From Kitasatospora phosalacinea (lineage in GTDB: Bacteria; Actinomycetota; Actinomycetes; Streptomycetales; Streptomycetaceae): a DNA stretch of 64,000 nucleotides. Location: contig NZ_BSSA01000014.1 of the NCBI RefSeq assembly GCF_030268885.1, positions 1-64,000 on the forward strand. Reading direction: 5' to 3'. Positions 1-8,466 of the stretch are shown in pieces (positions within the stretch are counted from its first letter, which is position 1; each line of letters starts with the position of its first letter). The notes beneath the pieces were generated by a model. The model ran no database searches and was not told the DNA's origin. It saw only the letters and a list, made by a program, of their open reading frames with translations. The translations under genes and the position numbers were made by a program.

Positions 1-1
1 C

Positions 2-145
2 CGCGCCGGCATGCAGACCAGCAAGACCATCGTCGCCGTCAACAAGGACCCCGAAGCCCCGATCTTCGAACTCGTCGACTACGGCGTCGTCGGCGACCTC
101 TTCACCGTCCTGCCCCAGCTCACCGACCAGGTCAAGGCGGGCTGA
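2..145 (+). CDS. etfA: Electron transfer flavoprotein alpha subunit, C-terminal fragment
   Basis: Only the last 47 codons are in the window; the gene starts upstream. The tail reads GMQTSKTIVAVNKDPEAPIF followed by a DYGVVGDLF-like segment and ends VKAG. This is the signature of the FAD-binding C-terminal domain of EtfA/FixB, where the S-x-T-I-A-V-N-x-D segment contacts FAD. EtfA pairs with EtfB to pass electrons from acyl-CoA dehydrogenases to the quinone pool; etfB is presumably just upstream but cannot be seen. A strong hairpin follows 34 bases after the stop, so this is probably the last gene of its operon. Identification is confident although partial. Confidence 0.93.
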   Translation, partial: RAGMQTSKTIVAVNKDPEAPIFELVDYGVVGDLFTVLPQLTDQVKAG

Positions 146-178
146 CGCCGCACCGACCCGCCCCACCCGCACCCGCAC

Positions 179-209
179 GCAGGGCGCGACCGCCACGGTC
201 GCGCCCTGC
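179..209. terminator. Bidirectional hairpin between etfA and the HEAT-repeat gene
   Basis: A perfect 13-bp stem (179-191 with 197-209) closes a 5-base GCCAC loop. It lies between two convergent genes and has no U-tract, as is usual for streptomycete terminators. Confidence 0.85.
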
Positions 210-233
210 TGCCGTCTCCCCGCTCACCCCCGC

Positions 234-2207
234 TCACCCCCGGACGGCCACCAGCGCTTCGGCCGCCGCCGTCCGCAGCTCCTCGTCCTCGACGAAGCCG
301 CGCCAGGCCGCGTTGCTGCGCAGTCGGCGGTCCCCGGCGAGGGCGGCCCGCAGCAGCGGGGCGGCGGGCCGGGCGGCGGGGCCGATCCGGGCCAACTGCC
401 GGACGGCGGTGGGCATGACGGGCAGGTGGTGCCCCTCGTCGAGGCCGCGCAGGGCGGACAGCAGCGCCGGGAGGACCGCCTCGGCCTCCCCGGTCGCCGC
501 CCACAGGGCGCCCGCGGCCTCCACCCCGACCCAGGCGTCCCGGTCGGCGGTCCGGACGCGCAACTGCCCGGCGCAGCGTGCCGCGTCGGGGCCGAGGTCG
601 GCGAGCATCCGCAGCGCGGCGGGCCGGTCCAGGTGGGCGGTGAGGGCGGCGACGGCGGCCTCCGGGTCGCCGCCGAGCCGCCAGCACGCCCAGGCCGCGG
701 TCCCGGCGCCGGCGTCGGCGCCGGTGTCCGGCCCTCCGTCGGGGCGGTTCATCCGTGCGTGGAGCATCTCCCGGGCCCGCGCGACGGCGTCGGCGCCGAG
801 CACTCCGGGGCCGAGACGGGCGAGCGCCTCGGCTGCGGGGGCCCAGGTGAGCTCCTCGGCCAGCAGCTCGAGCAGCCGTCCGACGGCCGTCGGACTGGCG
901 GTTCCCCACTCGGTCAGCACCGTGCCGAACCGGTGGGCCGCCGTCCGGTCCCCCTCCCGGGCGAGTTCCTGCTCGACCACGGGCATCAGGTCCTGCGCGT
1001 GGCCGGGCAGCAGGGCCAGCACCTCGTGCAGCGCGGGCAGGACGGGCCAGTGCCCGCGGGCGCCCAGTCCGAAGTACTGCCCGGAGCTGCCGAAACCCGC
1101 CGGGGCGCCCCGCAGGGCGGGCACGCAGCGCGGGTCGCCGGCGCGGGCGAGGGCCCAGAGCGCGGTGTCGGCAACCGGACCGTCCTCCAGCAGGGCCGCG
1201 ATCCGGTCGGCCTGCGGGGCGACGGCGGCCGGTCCGAGGCAGGCGAGCAGGTCGAGCGCGAGGCGGCGCACCTCGGGCGCGGGGTCGTCGAGGCGGGCGG
1301 CGAGCACGGGCAGCAGGTCCGCCGTGGGTGAGTGCCACTCGGCGAGCAGCCCGCCGGCCTGCGCCAGGGCGGCGGCCCGGTGCGCGGCGTCGGGGTGGTC
1401 GCGGAGCAGCACGCGGACGAAGGCCGCGGCCGGTCCGGGCTCGGCGAACAGCGCCGTCGTGCGGTGGTAGACGCGGGTCAGGGCCCCCTGCTCCGCCCAC
1501 CGCGAGGCGTCGGGGTCGCGCAGCGCTGCGGCCAGCAGCTCGGTGTGCCAAAGCGGGAGTTCGGGCTCCTCGGGGGCGAGGGCGAGCAGGGCGCCGTGGC
1601 GTTCCTGAAGGCTGTCGCCGTCCGCGAGCAGGCTCCGCAGCAGGCCGATCGCCTCGGGGCCGTGCGGCCCGGCGGGCTCGCGCCGGGCGGCGCGGCCCAG
1701 GGTCAGCAGCAGGTCGAGCCGGAGCGCCGGGTCGTCCTCCGCCGCCAGGGCGGCGAGCAGTCCGGGCAGCAGCTGCTCGCCCGGCGTGTCGCAGTGGCGC
1801 AGCGCGCGGGAGGCCCGGCGGCGGATCACGGGCAGCGGATCGTCGAGCAGCGCGAGGAGTTGCGGCAGCGCACGCTCCCAGGCGGGCCACCAGGCGAGGT
1901 CGACGCCCGGTCCGACCCCGGGGGCCTCCGCCGCCAGGTCGCCGACCAGCTCAAGCAGCCACTCCCGGACGCCCGGCGCGACGCCCGCGTCGGCCGCCGT
2001 CCGCAGCAGGAACGGCAGCGCGGCGGGGGCCGCCGAGCAGATCCAACCGCCTTGGTGGAAGAAGCTGTTGGAGAGTTCCGAGGCTGCGTCCTCGGCCGCC
2101 TCGGGGTCGTCCCCCGCGCAGGCCCGCAGCAACTCCGGCACGTCCTCCGCACTGCCGTAGTTGTGCTCCAGCGCGGCCCACTCGACGGCGTCCAGTCCCT
2201 CCCACAT
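234..2207 (-). CDS. HEAT-repeat protein (paralogue of 45484-47865)
   Basis: A 657-residue, Leu/Ala/Asp/Pro-rich all-helical protein. Repeating units of about 35-40 residues follow the pattern L-x-x-L-L-x-D-P-x-P-x-V-R-x-x-A-x-x-A-L, typical of HEAT/ARM repeats. I see no catalytic motif, signal peptide or membrane segment, so it is probably a cytoplasmic scaffold or binding protein. The N-terminus carries W-x-x-L-x-H-x-Y-G-x-A-x-D-V-P-x-L-L, then HQG about 30 residues later, then A-x-P-F-L. The same N-terminal block is in the 793-residue protein at 45484. The ATG at 2207 follows GAGGG. It is divergent from the methyltransferase at 2294. Function unknown. Confidence 0.88.
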   Translation of the reverse strand: MWEGLDAVEWAALEHNYGSAEDVPELLRACAGDDPEAAEDAASELSNSFFHQGGWICSAAPAALPFLLRTAADAGVAPGVREWLLELVGDLAAEAPGVGPGVDLAWWPAWERALPQLLALLDDPLPVIRRRASRALRHCDTPGEQLLPGLLAALAAEDDPALRLDLLLTLGRAARREPAGPHGPEAIGLLRSLLADGDSLQERHGALLALAPEEPELPLWHTELLAAALRDPDASRWAEQGALTRVYHRTTALFAEPGPAAAFVRVLLRDHPDAAHRAAALAQAGGLLAEWHSPTADLLPVLAARLDDPAPEVRRLALDLLACLGPAAVAPQADRIAALLEDGPVADTALWALARAGDPRCVPALRGAPAGFGSSGQYFGLGARGHWPVLPALHEVLALLPGHAQDLMPVVEQELAREGDRTAAHRFGTVLTEWGTASPTAVGRLLELLAEELTWAPAAEALARLGPGVLGADAVARAREMLHARMNRPDGGPDTGADAGAGTAAWACWRLGGDPEAAVAALTAHLDRPAALRMLADLGPDAARCAGQLRVRTADRDAWVGVEAAGALWAATGEAEAVLPALLSALRGLDEGHHLPVMPTAVRQLARIGPAARPAAPLLRAALAGDRRLRSNAAWRGFVEDEELRTAAAEALVAVRG

Positions 2208-2293
2208 GCCACGGACCCTCTCACACCCGTGCGCCGGCCCGTCCGCGCCCCTGCCCTATGATCGTCCACCGACCATCGGAACGAGGGGGACCC

Positions 2294-3136
2294 GTGTCGC
2301 AGGCCGCACCGTCTTCGAGCACCGCTTTCGACGCCAACGAGCGCACCGCCTGGGCCGGGCGCGGCAACGCCTACGCGGCCTCGTTCGGTCGGCTGTGCGC
2401 CCGCCCGGTGGACGAGCTGCTGGACGCGGCGGGCGTGGCGGCGGGCAGCCGGGTGCTGGACGTCGGGACGGGTCCGGGCACCGTCGCCGCCGCGGCGGGT
2501 GCGCGCGGGGCCCGGGTCACGGCCGTGGACGCCGAGCCGAGCATGCTCGAACTCGCCCGCCTGGGCGCCCCGCAGGCCCGCACCCTCCTCGCCACGCTGC
2601 CCGTGCTCCCGCTCCCCGAGGGCGAGTTCGATGCGGTGGTGGCCAACTTCGTGCTCAACCACGTGGGCCGTCCGCTGCTGGCCCTGGCCGAACTGCGCCG
2701 GGTGCTGCGCCCGGGCGGCCGCCTGGCACTGACCATCTGGTCGGGCAGCCCCGCCCCGGGCCAGACGCTGGTCCCGCGCGCCCTGCAGGCCGCCGGTGCG
2801 GTCCGCCCGCCGCACCTGGGCCCGCTCGACCCGGCCGACGACTTCCCGCGCACCACCGACGGCCTGGCCGGGCTGCTCACCGCCGCCGGACTGCGCGACG
2901 CCGACTGCCGCACCCTCGACTTCGACCACGCGACCACGGTGGACGAGTGGTGGAGCGGCCCGGCGTCCGGCGTCGCCACGATCGGGCTGACCCTGCTCGC
3001 CCAGTCGCCCGAGGTCCGCGCCGCGGCCCGCGGGCACTACGAGCGGCTCGCCGCCGAGTACCGCACCGGCGACCCGGCCACCCCGGACGCCCTGCTGCTC
3101 CCGCACCGCGCGCTCCTGGCCACCGCCGTCCGCTGA
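2294..3136 (+). CDS. Class I SAM-dependent methyltransferase
   Basis: A 280-residue protein with the Rossmann methyltransferase fold. Motif I is VLDVGTGPGT at residues 54-63; an acidic AVDAE segment follows for the ribose of S-adenosylmethionine; AVVANFVLNHV is the motif IV region; LRPGGRLALTIW is the post-motif III segment. The family is the UbiE/Methyltransf_11 type, acting on small molecules; the substrate cannot be told. The GTG start at 2294 was chosen because GAGGGGG lies six bases upstream; the open frame upstream of it is uninterrupted but lacks methyltransferase-like sequence. TATGAT at 2257-2262 is a plausible -10 hexamer. It is alone on its strand. Confidence 0.9.
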   Translation: MSQAAPSSSTAFDANERTAWAGRGNAYAASFGRLCARPVDELLDAAGVAAGSRVLDVGTGPGTVAAAAGARGARVTAVDAEPSMLELARLGAPQARTLLATLPVLPLPEGEFDAVVANFVLNHVGRPLLALAELRRVLRPGGRLALTIWSGSPAPGQTLVPRALQAAGAVRPPHLGPLDPADDFPRTTDGLAGLLTAAGLRDADCRTLDFDHATTVDEWWSGPASGVATIGLTLLAQSPEVRAAARGHYERLAAEYRTGDPATPDALLLPHRALLATAVR

Positions 3137-3152
3137 GCCCTCCCGCCCGGCC

Positions 3153-3494
3153 TCACCAGTCGCGGTCGGCGACCAGCTCCTCCACGTCGGCGTCCGCGAA
3201 GCCGTACGCCTGCGCGATGTGAGCGAAGTCCTCGGCGATCGCCTCGCGCGCCACGGTCTCGATCTCGCTGTCCGCGGCGTCGAACTCCTCCGCCAGCAGG
3301 TTGAACTGCTCCGTCGCGACCTGTGTCAGCTCGTACAACTCGTCGAGCCCGCGCGGGGGTTCGGCCTCGATCCGCTCGCACAGCGCGTGCAGGATGTCGC
3401 CGCCCTTGGCGACCAGGTGCGCCGGGTAGTAGTCGTCCCCGCGCATCGACCGCAGGAACTCGTACTCCGCCAACTGCTCGTTCGTGATCGCCAT
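3153..3494 (-). CDS. DUF5713 family protein
   Basis: A 113-residue acidic, helical protein beginning MAITNEQLAEYEFLRSM. The pattern R-G-D-D-Y-Y-P-A-H-L-V-A-K-G-G-D-I-L-H followed by L-C-E-R-I-E matches what I recall of DUF5713, a small uncharacterised family in streptomycetes and some other bacteria. No catalytic motif or signal peptide is seen. The ATG at 3494 is used; the frame remains open upstream, but into sequence that belongs to the nitroreductase region on another frame. It converges with the methyltransferase. The name is from recall, not a search. Confidence 0.8.
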   Translation of the reverse strand: MAITNEQLAEYEFLRSMRGDDYYPAHLVAKGGDILHALCERIEAEPPRGLDELYELTQVATEQFNLLAEEFDAADSEIETVAREAIAEDFAHIAQAYGFADADVEELVADRDW

Positions 3495-3555
3495 GCCGCT
3501 GCTCCACCCAGGTCGAAGGATCCCCCGCAGCCCGATCATGCCCCGGAGCACCGAC

Positions 3556-3586
3556 AGCGGGCCCGGACGGCACCGCCGGGCCCGCT
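3556..3586. terminator. Hairpin downstream of the nitroreductase gene
   Basis: A perfect 11-bp stem (3556-3566 with 3576-3586) around a 9-base loop. It lies 36 bases past the end of the minus-strand nitroreductase gene and overlaps the start of an 18-bp tandem repeat. Confidence 0.75.
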
Positions 3587-3634
3587 CGGCGCTCCCGGCC
3601 CGCTCGGCGCTCCCGGCCCGCTCAGCGTTCCCCG
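3581..3634. repeat. 18-bp tandem repeat, about three copies
   Basis: The unit CCCGCTCGGCGCTCCCGG occurs exactly at 3581-3598 and 3599-3616. A third copy with three changes at 3617-3634 runs into the last codons of the nitroreductase gene. The array looks like a replication-slippage product that has extended from the 3' end of the gene into the terminator. Confidence 0.8.
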
Positions 3635-4740
3635 GCCGGGTCGCGGAGCAGGTCGTCGACGTCCCGGCGCGGGGTGGCTGCGCCGGGCGGGCCGTAGCCG
3701 ACCCGCAGCACCACCTGCACGGTGCCGATGCCGCTCTCCGGGTCGCGCAACCGCCAGCGGGTGTCCGGGAGTTCGACGGCCTGGTGGAGCACCGAGACCC
3801 GCAGCCCGCGGGCGGTGGCCACCAGCCACACCCGTTCCATCGCCTGCCCGGCCCGCAGCCAGTCGGCGGCCGTGTCGCCGCGGGTGGCGACGGTCGCGAC
3901 CTGCGGCAGCGCCTCGAAGCGCCGGGTGCGCACCGGTCCGTGCCCGGCGAAGTCCCGTACGGGGACCCGGGCTTCGTGGTCCTGCGGGCCGAGCGCCCGC
4001 TCCGGGATGCCGTCCCGCACCGCGTGCACGGGCCCCGCCGCCCCCGCCGTACCGACCGGTTCCGCGCGCAGCCACCTCGCGGTCTCCGCACGGCGGGCGG
4101 CGTCCGCGGCGATCCGCGCCTCGGCCTCCGCGGTGAGCGCCAGCACCCGGCGCGCCTCGGCCTCCTCCAGCACCTCCAGCACGGCGTCCTCGTCGGCGGC
4201 GGCCTCGACCAGTTCGCCGATCACCGCCTCGGGCACGTCCCGGTTCCCGAACGGCTCGCGGCTGGAGTGCCGTCGGCCGATCTCCCCGGCCAACTCGGCC
4301 GGTTCGTACGGGACTCCGCGCGGCCCGAAGCGCACCACCGCGACCGGCCCGTCCGGCCCGTCCGGCCCGGCCACCCCGGACGGCCCGGGCATCAGATCCA
4401 ACTCCTCCACCGGCAGCCCGAGTTGCGCGGCCGCGACGCGCAGGTTGAACAGTGCCGCCCCGACCGACAGCAGCATGCCGCGCCCGTCCGGATCGGCCAG
4501 CGGCACCGCCCGCGCCGGGTCGGCGAACACCAGCACCCCGGGCCCGTCCCCGGTCGGCCGGAACCGCCACGGCTGGGCGTTGTGCAGCGAGGGCGCGGCC
4601 CCGGCCGCCGCCACCAGCGCCCGCAGCTCCGCCGCGCTCGGCCCGCCCGGCGCCCCGTCCAACGGGCCGTCCACCGGCCCGCCCGGCACCCCGGTCCCGG
4701 TCGTCGGCCCCGCCGTCGACCCGGTCGTCGACTCGGTCAT
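3622..4740 (-). CDS. Acg-type nitroreductase family protein
   Basis: A 372-residue protein resembling the Acg/Rv2032 branch of the flavin nitroreductase superfamily. Family landmarks are APSLHNAQPWRF at residues 48-59, R-H-S-S-R-E-P-F near 155, DWLRAGQAMERVWL about 100 residues from the end, and VVLRVGYGPP close to it. In mycobacteria Acg belongs to the DosR dormancy regulon and appears to bind FMN without acting as a standard nitroreductase. Streptomycetes carry several related genes of unknown role. The first 35 residues are Gly/Pro/Thr-rich and probably disordered. I see no DosR-type operator. It is divergent from the aldo/keto reductase at 4922. Confidence 0.85.
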   Translation of the reverse strand: MTESTTGSTAGPTTGTGVPGGPVDGPLDGAPGGPSAAELRALVAAAGAAPSLHNAQPWRFRPTGDGPGVLVFADPARAVPLADPDGRGMLLSVGAALFNLRVAAAQLGLPVEELDLMPGPSGVAGPDGPDGPVAVVRFGPRGVPYEPAELAGEIGRRHSSREPFGNRDVPEAVIGELVEAAADEDAVLEVLEEAEARRVLALTAEAEARIAADAARRAETARWLRAEPVGTAGAAGPVHAVRDGIPERALGPQDHEARVPVRDFAGHGPVRTRRFEALPQVATVATRGDTAADWLRAGQAMERVWLVATARGLRVSVLHQAVELPDTRWRLRDPESGIGTVQVVLRVGYGPPGAATPRRDVDDLLRDPAGER

Positions 4741-4921
4741 CGCGGATCACTCCTCGCCGCATCCTCGTCGCGTTCCCACGCCTTCCGTGCCTCGATCCTG
4801 CGCCGCCCCCATCCCGCCCGGTAGAGCCCAAGGGCCCGGGCCGGACGACCTCCGCCCCCTTCCTCCCCGCCCCCGCGTCGGTGCCCGCACCGCCCGCCGC
4901 CCCTGGCGTACCGTACCGACC

Positions 4922-5926
4922 ATGGAATTCCGCCACCTGGGCCGCAGCGGCCTGATCATCAGCGAGATCGCGTACGGGAACTGGCTCACCCACGGTTCGC
5001 AGGTCGAGGAGGACACCGCGGCCGCGTGCATCCGCGCCGCCCTCGACGCGGGGATCACCACCTTCGACACCGCCGACGTGTACGCCGAGACGCGTGCCGA
5101 GTCGGTCCTCGGGCGGGCGCTCAAGGGCGAGCGCCGCGAGGGGCTGGAGATCCTCACCAAGGTGTTCTGGCCGACCGGGCCCGGCCGCAACGACCGCGGG
5201 CTGGGGCGCAAGCACGTCATGGAGTCGATCGACGGCTCGCTGCGCCGCCTGCAGACCGACTACGTGGACGTCTACCAGGCGCACCGCTACGACCCCTCCA
5301 CTCCGCTGGAGGAGACCATGGAGGCGTTCGCCGACGTGGTCCGCTCCGGCAAGGCCCTGTACATCGGCGTCTCCGAGTGGACCGCCGACCAGATCCGGGC
5401 CGGGCACGCGCTGGCCCGCGAACTGCGCGTCCCGTTCGTCTCCAGCCAGCCGCAGTACAGCGCGCTGTGGCGGGTCATCGAGGGCGAAGTGGTGCCGACC
5501 TGCGAGGAGTTGGGCATCGGCCAGGTGGTCTGGTCGCCGATCGCGCAGGGCGTGCTGACCGGCAAGTACAAGCCGGGCGCCGAGCCGCCGGCCGGGTCCC
5601 GGGCCACCGACGAGAAGGGCGGCGCGAACTTCGTGGCGCGCTGGCTGCGGCCCGAAGTCCTGGAGCGCGTCCAGCTGTTGCAGCCGCTCGCCGCGGAGGC
5701 CGGGCTGTCGCCGGCCCAACTGGCCGTCGCCTGGGTGCTGCAGAACCCGAACGTGTCCGCCGCGATCATCGGTGCCTCCCGCCCCGAGCAGGTCACCGAG
5801 AACGTGAAGGCCGCGGGCGTGAAGCTGGAGCCCGCGCTGCTCGCCAGGATGGACGAGATCCTGTCCCCCGTCGCCGAGTTCGACCCGGCCCGGACGGCGG
5901 AGAACGCCCCCAAGACCCGTCCCTGA
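4922..5926 (+). CDS. Aldo/keto reductase, Kv-beta-like (AKR6 type)
   Basis: A 334-residue TIM-barrel oxidoreductase. The catalytic tetrad is visible: D49 and Y54 (DTADVY), K80 (ILTKVF) and H121 (YQAHRYD). The C-terminal NADPH site appears as WSPIAQGVLTGKY and AAIIGASRPEQV. The set resembles voltage-gated potassium channel beta subunits and bacterial YghZ-like reductases, which reduce aldehydes and ketones with NADPH. The ATG at 4922 begins MEFRHLGRSG, the canonical N-terminus; TACCGT just upstream may belong to a promoter with a short leader. A strong terminator follows the stop, so the gene is probably monocistronic. The substrate is unknown. Confidence 0.92.
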   Translation: MEFRHLGRSGLIISEIAYGNWLTHGSQVEEDTAAACIRAALDAGITTFDTADVYAETRAESVLGRALKGERREGLEILTKVFWPTGPGRNDRGLGRKHVMESIDGSLRRLQTDYVDVYQAHRYDPSTPLEETMEAFADVVRSGKALYIGVSEWTADQIRAGHALARELRVPFVSSQPQYSALWRVIEGEVVPTCEELGIGQVVWSPIAQGVLTGKYKPGAEPPAGSRATDEKGGANFVARWLRPEVLERVQLLQPLAAEAGLSPAQLAVAWVLQNPNVSAAIIGASRPEQVTENVKAAGVKLEPALLARMDEILSPVAEFDPARTAENAPKTRP

Positions 5927-5942
5927 TCCCCCGGGAGCGCCC

Positions 5943-5982
5943 GCGGGCGGCCGCCGGACCGAACCCGTCGGCGGCCGCCCGC
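5943..5982. terminator. Bidirectional hairpin after the aldo/keto reductase
   Basis: A perfect 14-bp stem (5943-5956 with 5969-5982) with a 12-base loop. It lies between the convergent reductase and SpoIIE genes. Confidence 0.88.
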
Positions 5983-5985
5983 ACC

Positions 5986-8466
5986 CTATCCGGGCAACTC
6001 GCCCCCACCGCCGGGCTCCACCTCCGTCGGGCCCTCCTCCCCCGCTCCCGGCACCTCCTGCTGCGCCCAGATCGTCTTGCCGTGCTGGGCGAAGCGGGTG
6101 CCCCAGCGCTGCGCCAACTGCCCGATGATGAACAGCCCGCGGCCGCCCTCGTCGGTGGACTTGGCCCGCCGCAGGTGCGGGGTGCTGTCCGAGCTGTCCG
6201 ACACCTCGCAGATCAGGCCCCGGTCGTTGATCAGCCGCAGCCGGATCGGCGACTTCCCGTACCGGATCGCGTTCGTCACCAACTCGCTGACGATCAGGTC
6301 GGTCGAGAACTCCAGCTCCTGCAACCCCCAGGCGGCGAGCTGGTGTTCGGCCAGCCGCCGGGCGGTGCGCACCACCGCCGGGTCCTCCGGGAGGGTCCAC
6401 ACGGCGACCTTGTCGTCCGGCAGCCCGAGGGTGCGCACCAGCAGCAGCACCGCGTCCTCGCGCTGCCGTTCGGGCAGCAGCGCGTACACCGCCTGGTCGC
6501 ACAGCTGCGGCAGCTCCTCCTCCCCGGCCCGGGCCAGCACCCGCTGCAGTACCGCCCGCCGCCCCTCCCCGGGTCCGACCGGCAGCACCTCGTCCAGGCC
6601 ACCGCGCTCCGGGCCGCCGCGCTCCGGGCCGCCGCGCTCGGAACCGCCACCCCCGGCACCGCCGTCGGCCCGCCCCCCGGTGGGGCGGCGCGGCGGGCCG
6701 GACATCAGGCCGTTGGTGTAGAGCGCCAGGACGCTGCCGACGGGCAGCTCCACGACCCGGGTCTCGTAGCAGCCGTCGCCGCAGCCCAGCGGCAGTCCGG
6801 GTTCCACCGGGAACGGCATCGGCACGCCGTCGGGGCCGACCACGACGGGCCCGGGGTGCCCGGCCGAGGCCGCCGTGCAGGTCCGGCCGATCGGGTCGTA
6901 GACCAGGTAGAGGCAGGAGGCGAGCCCGTCCGGCAGGCTCTCCGCGCCCGCGGGCAGGCTGTCCTGCTGCTCGTCGGTCAGCACCCGGGCCGCGTCGTCC
7001 AGCCGCACCAGCAGCTCGTCGGGCTGCAGGTCCTGGACGGCCAGGGTCCGCAGGGCGGTGCGGACCTGGCCCATCACGGCGGCGGCCTCGATGCCGGTGC
7101 CGGTGACCGAGCCGATCGCCAGGCCGACCCGGGCGGCGGACAGCGGCACCACGTCGTACCAGTCGCCGCCCGGCCCGACCGTGCCCGGCAGGTAGACGTG
7201 CGAGCTCTGCACGGCGCTGAGCTCCGCCGGTTCCCGGGGCAGCAGTTGGCGCTGCAGCGTGGTGGCGATCGAGCGCTCCCGCGCGTAGCTGCGCGCCTTG
7301 TCGATGGACATCGCGCCGCGCGCGGCCAGTTCGACGGCCAGCTCCAGGTCGTCCTGGTCGAAGGGTTCGGGGCGCCGGTGCCGGTACAGCGCCAGCACGC
7401 CCAGCACCGCGTCGTGCACCACCAGCGGCGCGACGATCATCGAGTGCACGCCGAGCCCGGTCAGTCGGCGTGCGCGCTCCGGGTCGGCGCCCAGCCACTC
7501 CTCCTCGGTCAGCCCGCGGATCAGCCGGGCCCGCCCGTCCACCAGCGCCTGGCTGTACGGCGTCGGCGCCCCGTACGTGGACAGCGCGCCCTGCGGGACC
7601 GGCCCGGGCGAGGGGCCGGTGGGGCCGGTGCCGTGCACGGAGCGGTAGGCGACGCGGCGCAGCGGTGCGCCGGGGTCGATCGGGCCGGTGCGCAGCGGCA
7701 GTCCGCGCAGCGGTTCGTCGAGCAGGTCGACGGTGGCGGAGTCGGCGAAGCGGGGGACGGCGACGTCGGCGAGTTCCTGGGCGGAGCCGACGGCGTCGTG
7801 GGAGGCGCCGAGGCGGCGGTGGGCGCTGTGCAGGATGTCGAGCCGCTCGAGGGCGCCCTGCCGTTCGGTGACGTCCTCGACGGCGGCGACCAGGTAGGGG
7901 CGGCCGGTGCCGGAGACGATCCGGAAGAAGGAGGCCGCGACGACCATCTCGTGCCCGGGGTCGGTGGGCATCCGGCCGCGCACCAGGTGCTCGCGGACGT
8001 AGCTGCCGTCCTGGAGGGTCTGCCGGGCGACCGCCTCCAGTTCGGCGCGGTCGAAGCCGGGGGCGAACTCGGCGGGGCGGTGGCCGACGATGTCGGTGCT
8101 GGGCATGCCGCGCACGCCGCGGGCGGCGGTGTTGTAGCGGATCACCCGCAGGTCCTGGTCGAGCAGGTAGAGGCCGAGCGGGGCCTGGGCGAACAGCGCG
8201 TCGAGCAGGGCGGAGTCGAGCAGGTCGTCCTCGCCGCTGTCCGCGGGCCCGCCGCCCTCCGGTGCCGTCTCCTCCACCGCGTCCTCCGCTTCCCCGTCCG
8301 CGCCACCGGCGCCGCCGCTGCCGCCGCTGCCGTTCCCGCCGTTGCCGTCGTGCCGGTCGTCCCGGTAGCCGTCCACGCCGCTCCTCCGCTTCCCGCCCTC
8401 GTCCTGGCCCGCGCCTTCACCGGCGCCCTCGCTCCCGCGCGCCTCCTCGTCCCGGGGTCCGCTCAC
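5986..8466 (-). CDS. PAS-GAF-SpoIIE phosphatase with C-terminal anti-sigma-type ATPase
   Basis: An 826-residue signalling protein. In order: a Gly/Asp-rich disordered tail (1-75), a PAS domain (about 80-190), a GAF domain (about 200-400), a SpoIIE/PP2C phosphatase (about 420-640, with GGDWYDVVPL, and TGTGIEAAAVMGQ where RsbU-like proteins have D-x-x-GHG), and a HATPase_c domain of the RsbW/SpoIIAB type with the N-box ELVTNAIRYG and the G-box DEGGRGLFII. Such proteins can both dephosphorylate an anti-anti-sigma factor and phosphorylate it or bind sigma. The acidic GDVxGHG metal motif is altered to GSVTGTG, so phosphatase activity may be weakened. The GTG start overlaps the upstream stop as GTGA. 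No sigma or STAS gene is adjacent. Confidence 0.9.
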   Translation of the reverse strand: MSGPRDEEARGSEGAGEGAGQDEGGKRRSGVDGYRDDRHDGNGGNGSGGSGGAGGADGEAEDAVEETAPEGGGPADSGEDDLLDSALLDALFAQAPLGLYLLDQDLRVIRYNTAARGVRGMPSTDIVGHRPAEFAPGFDRAELEAVARQTLQDGSYVREHLVRGRMPTDPGHEMVVAASFFRIVSGTGRPYLVAAVEDVTERQGALERLDILHSAHRRLGASHDAVGSAQELADVAVPRFADSATVDLLDEPLRGLPLRTGPIDPGAPLRRVAYRSVHGTGPTGPSPGPVPQGALSTYGAPTPYSQALVDGRARLIRGLTEEEWLGADPERARRLTGLGVHSMIVAPLVVHDAVLGVLALYRHRRPEPFDQDDLELAVELAARGAMSIDKARSYARERSIATTLQRQLLPREPAELSAVQSSHVYLPGTVGPGGDWYDVVPLSAARVGLAIGSVTGTGIEAAAVMGQVRTALRTLAVQDLQPDELLVRLDDAARVLTDEQQDSLPAGAESLPDGLASCLYLVYDPIGRTCTAASAGHPGPVVVGPDGVPMPFPVEPGLPLGCGDGCYETRVVELPVGSVLALYTNGLMSGPPRRPTGGRADGGAGGGGSERGGPERGGPERGGLDEVLPVGPGEGRRAVLQRVLARAGEEELPQLCDQAVYALLPERQREDAVLLLVRTLGLPDDKVAVWTLPEDPAVVRTARRLAEHQLAAWGLQELEFSTDLIVSELVTNAIRYGKSPIRLRLINDRGLICEVSDSSDSTPHLRRAKSTDEGGRGLFIIGQLAQRWGTRFAQHGKTIWAQQEVPGAGEEGPTEVEPGGGGELPG

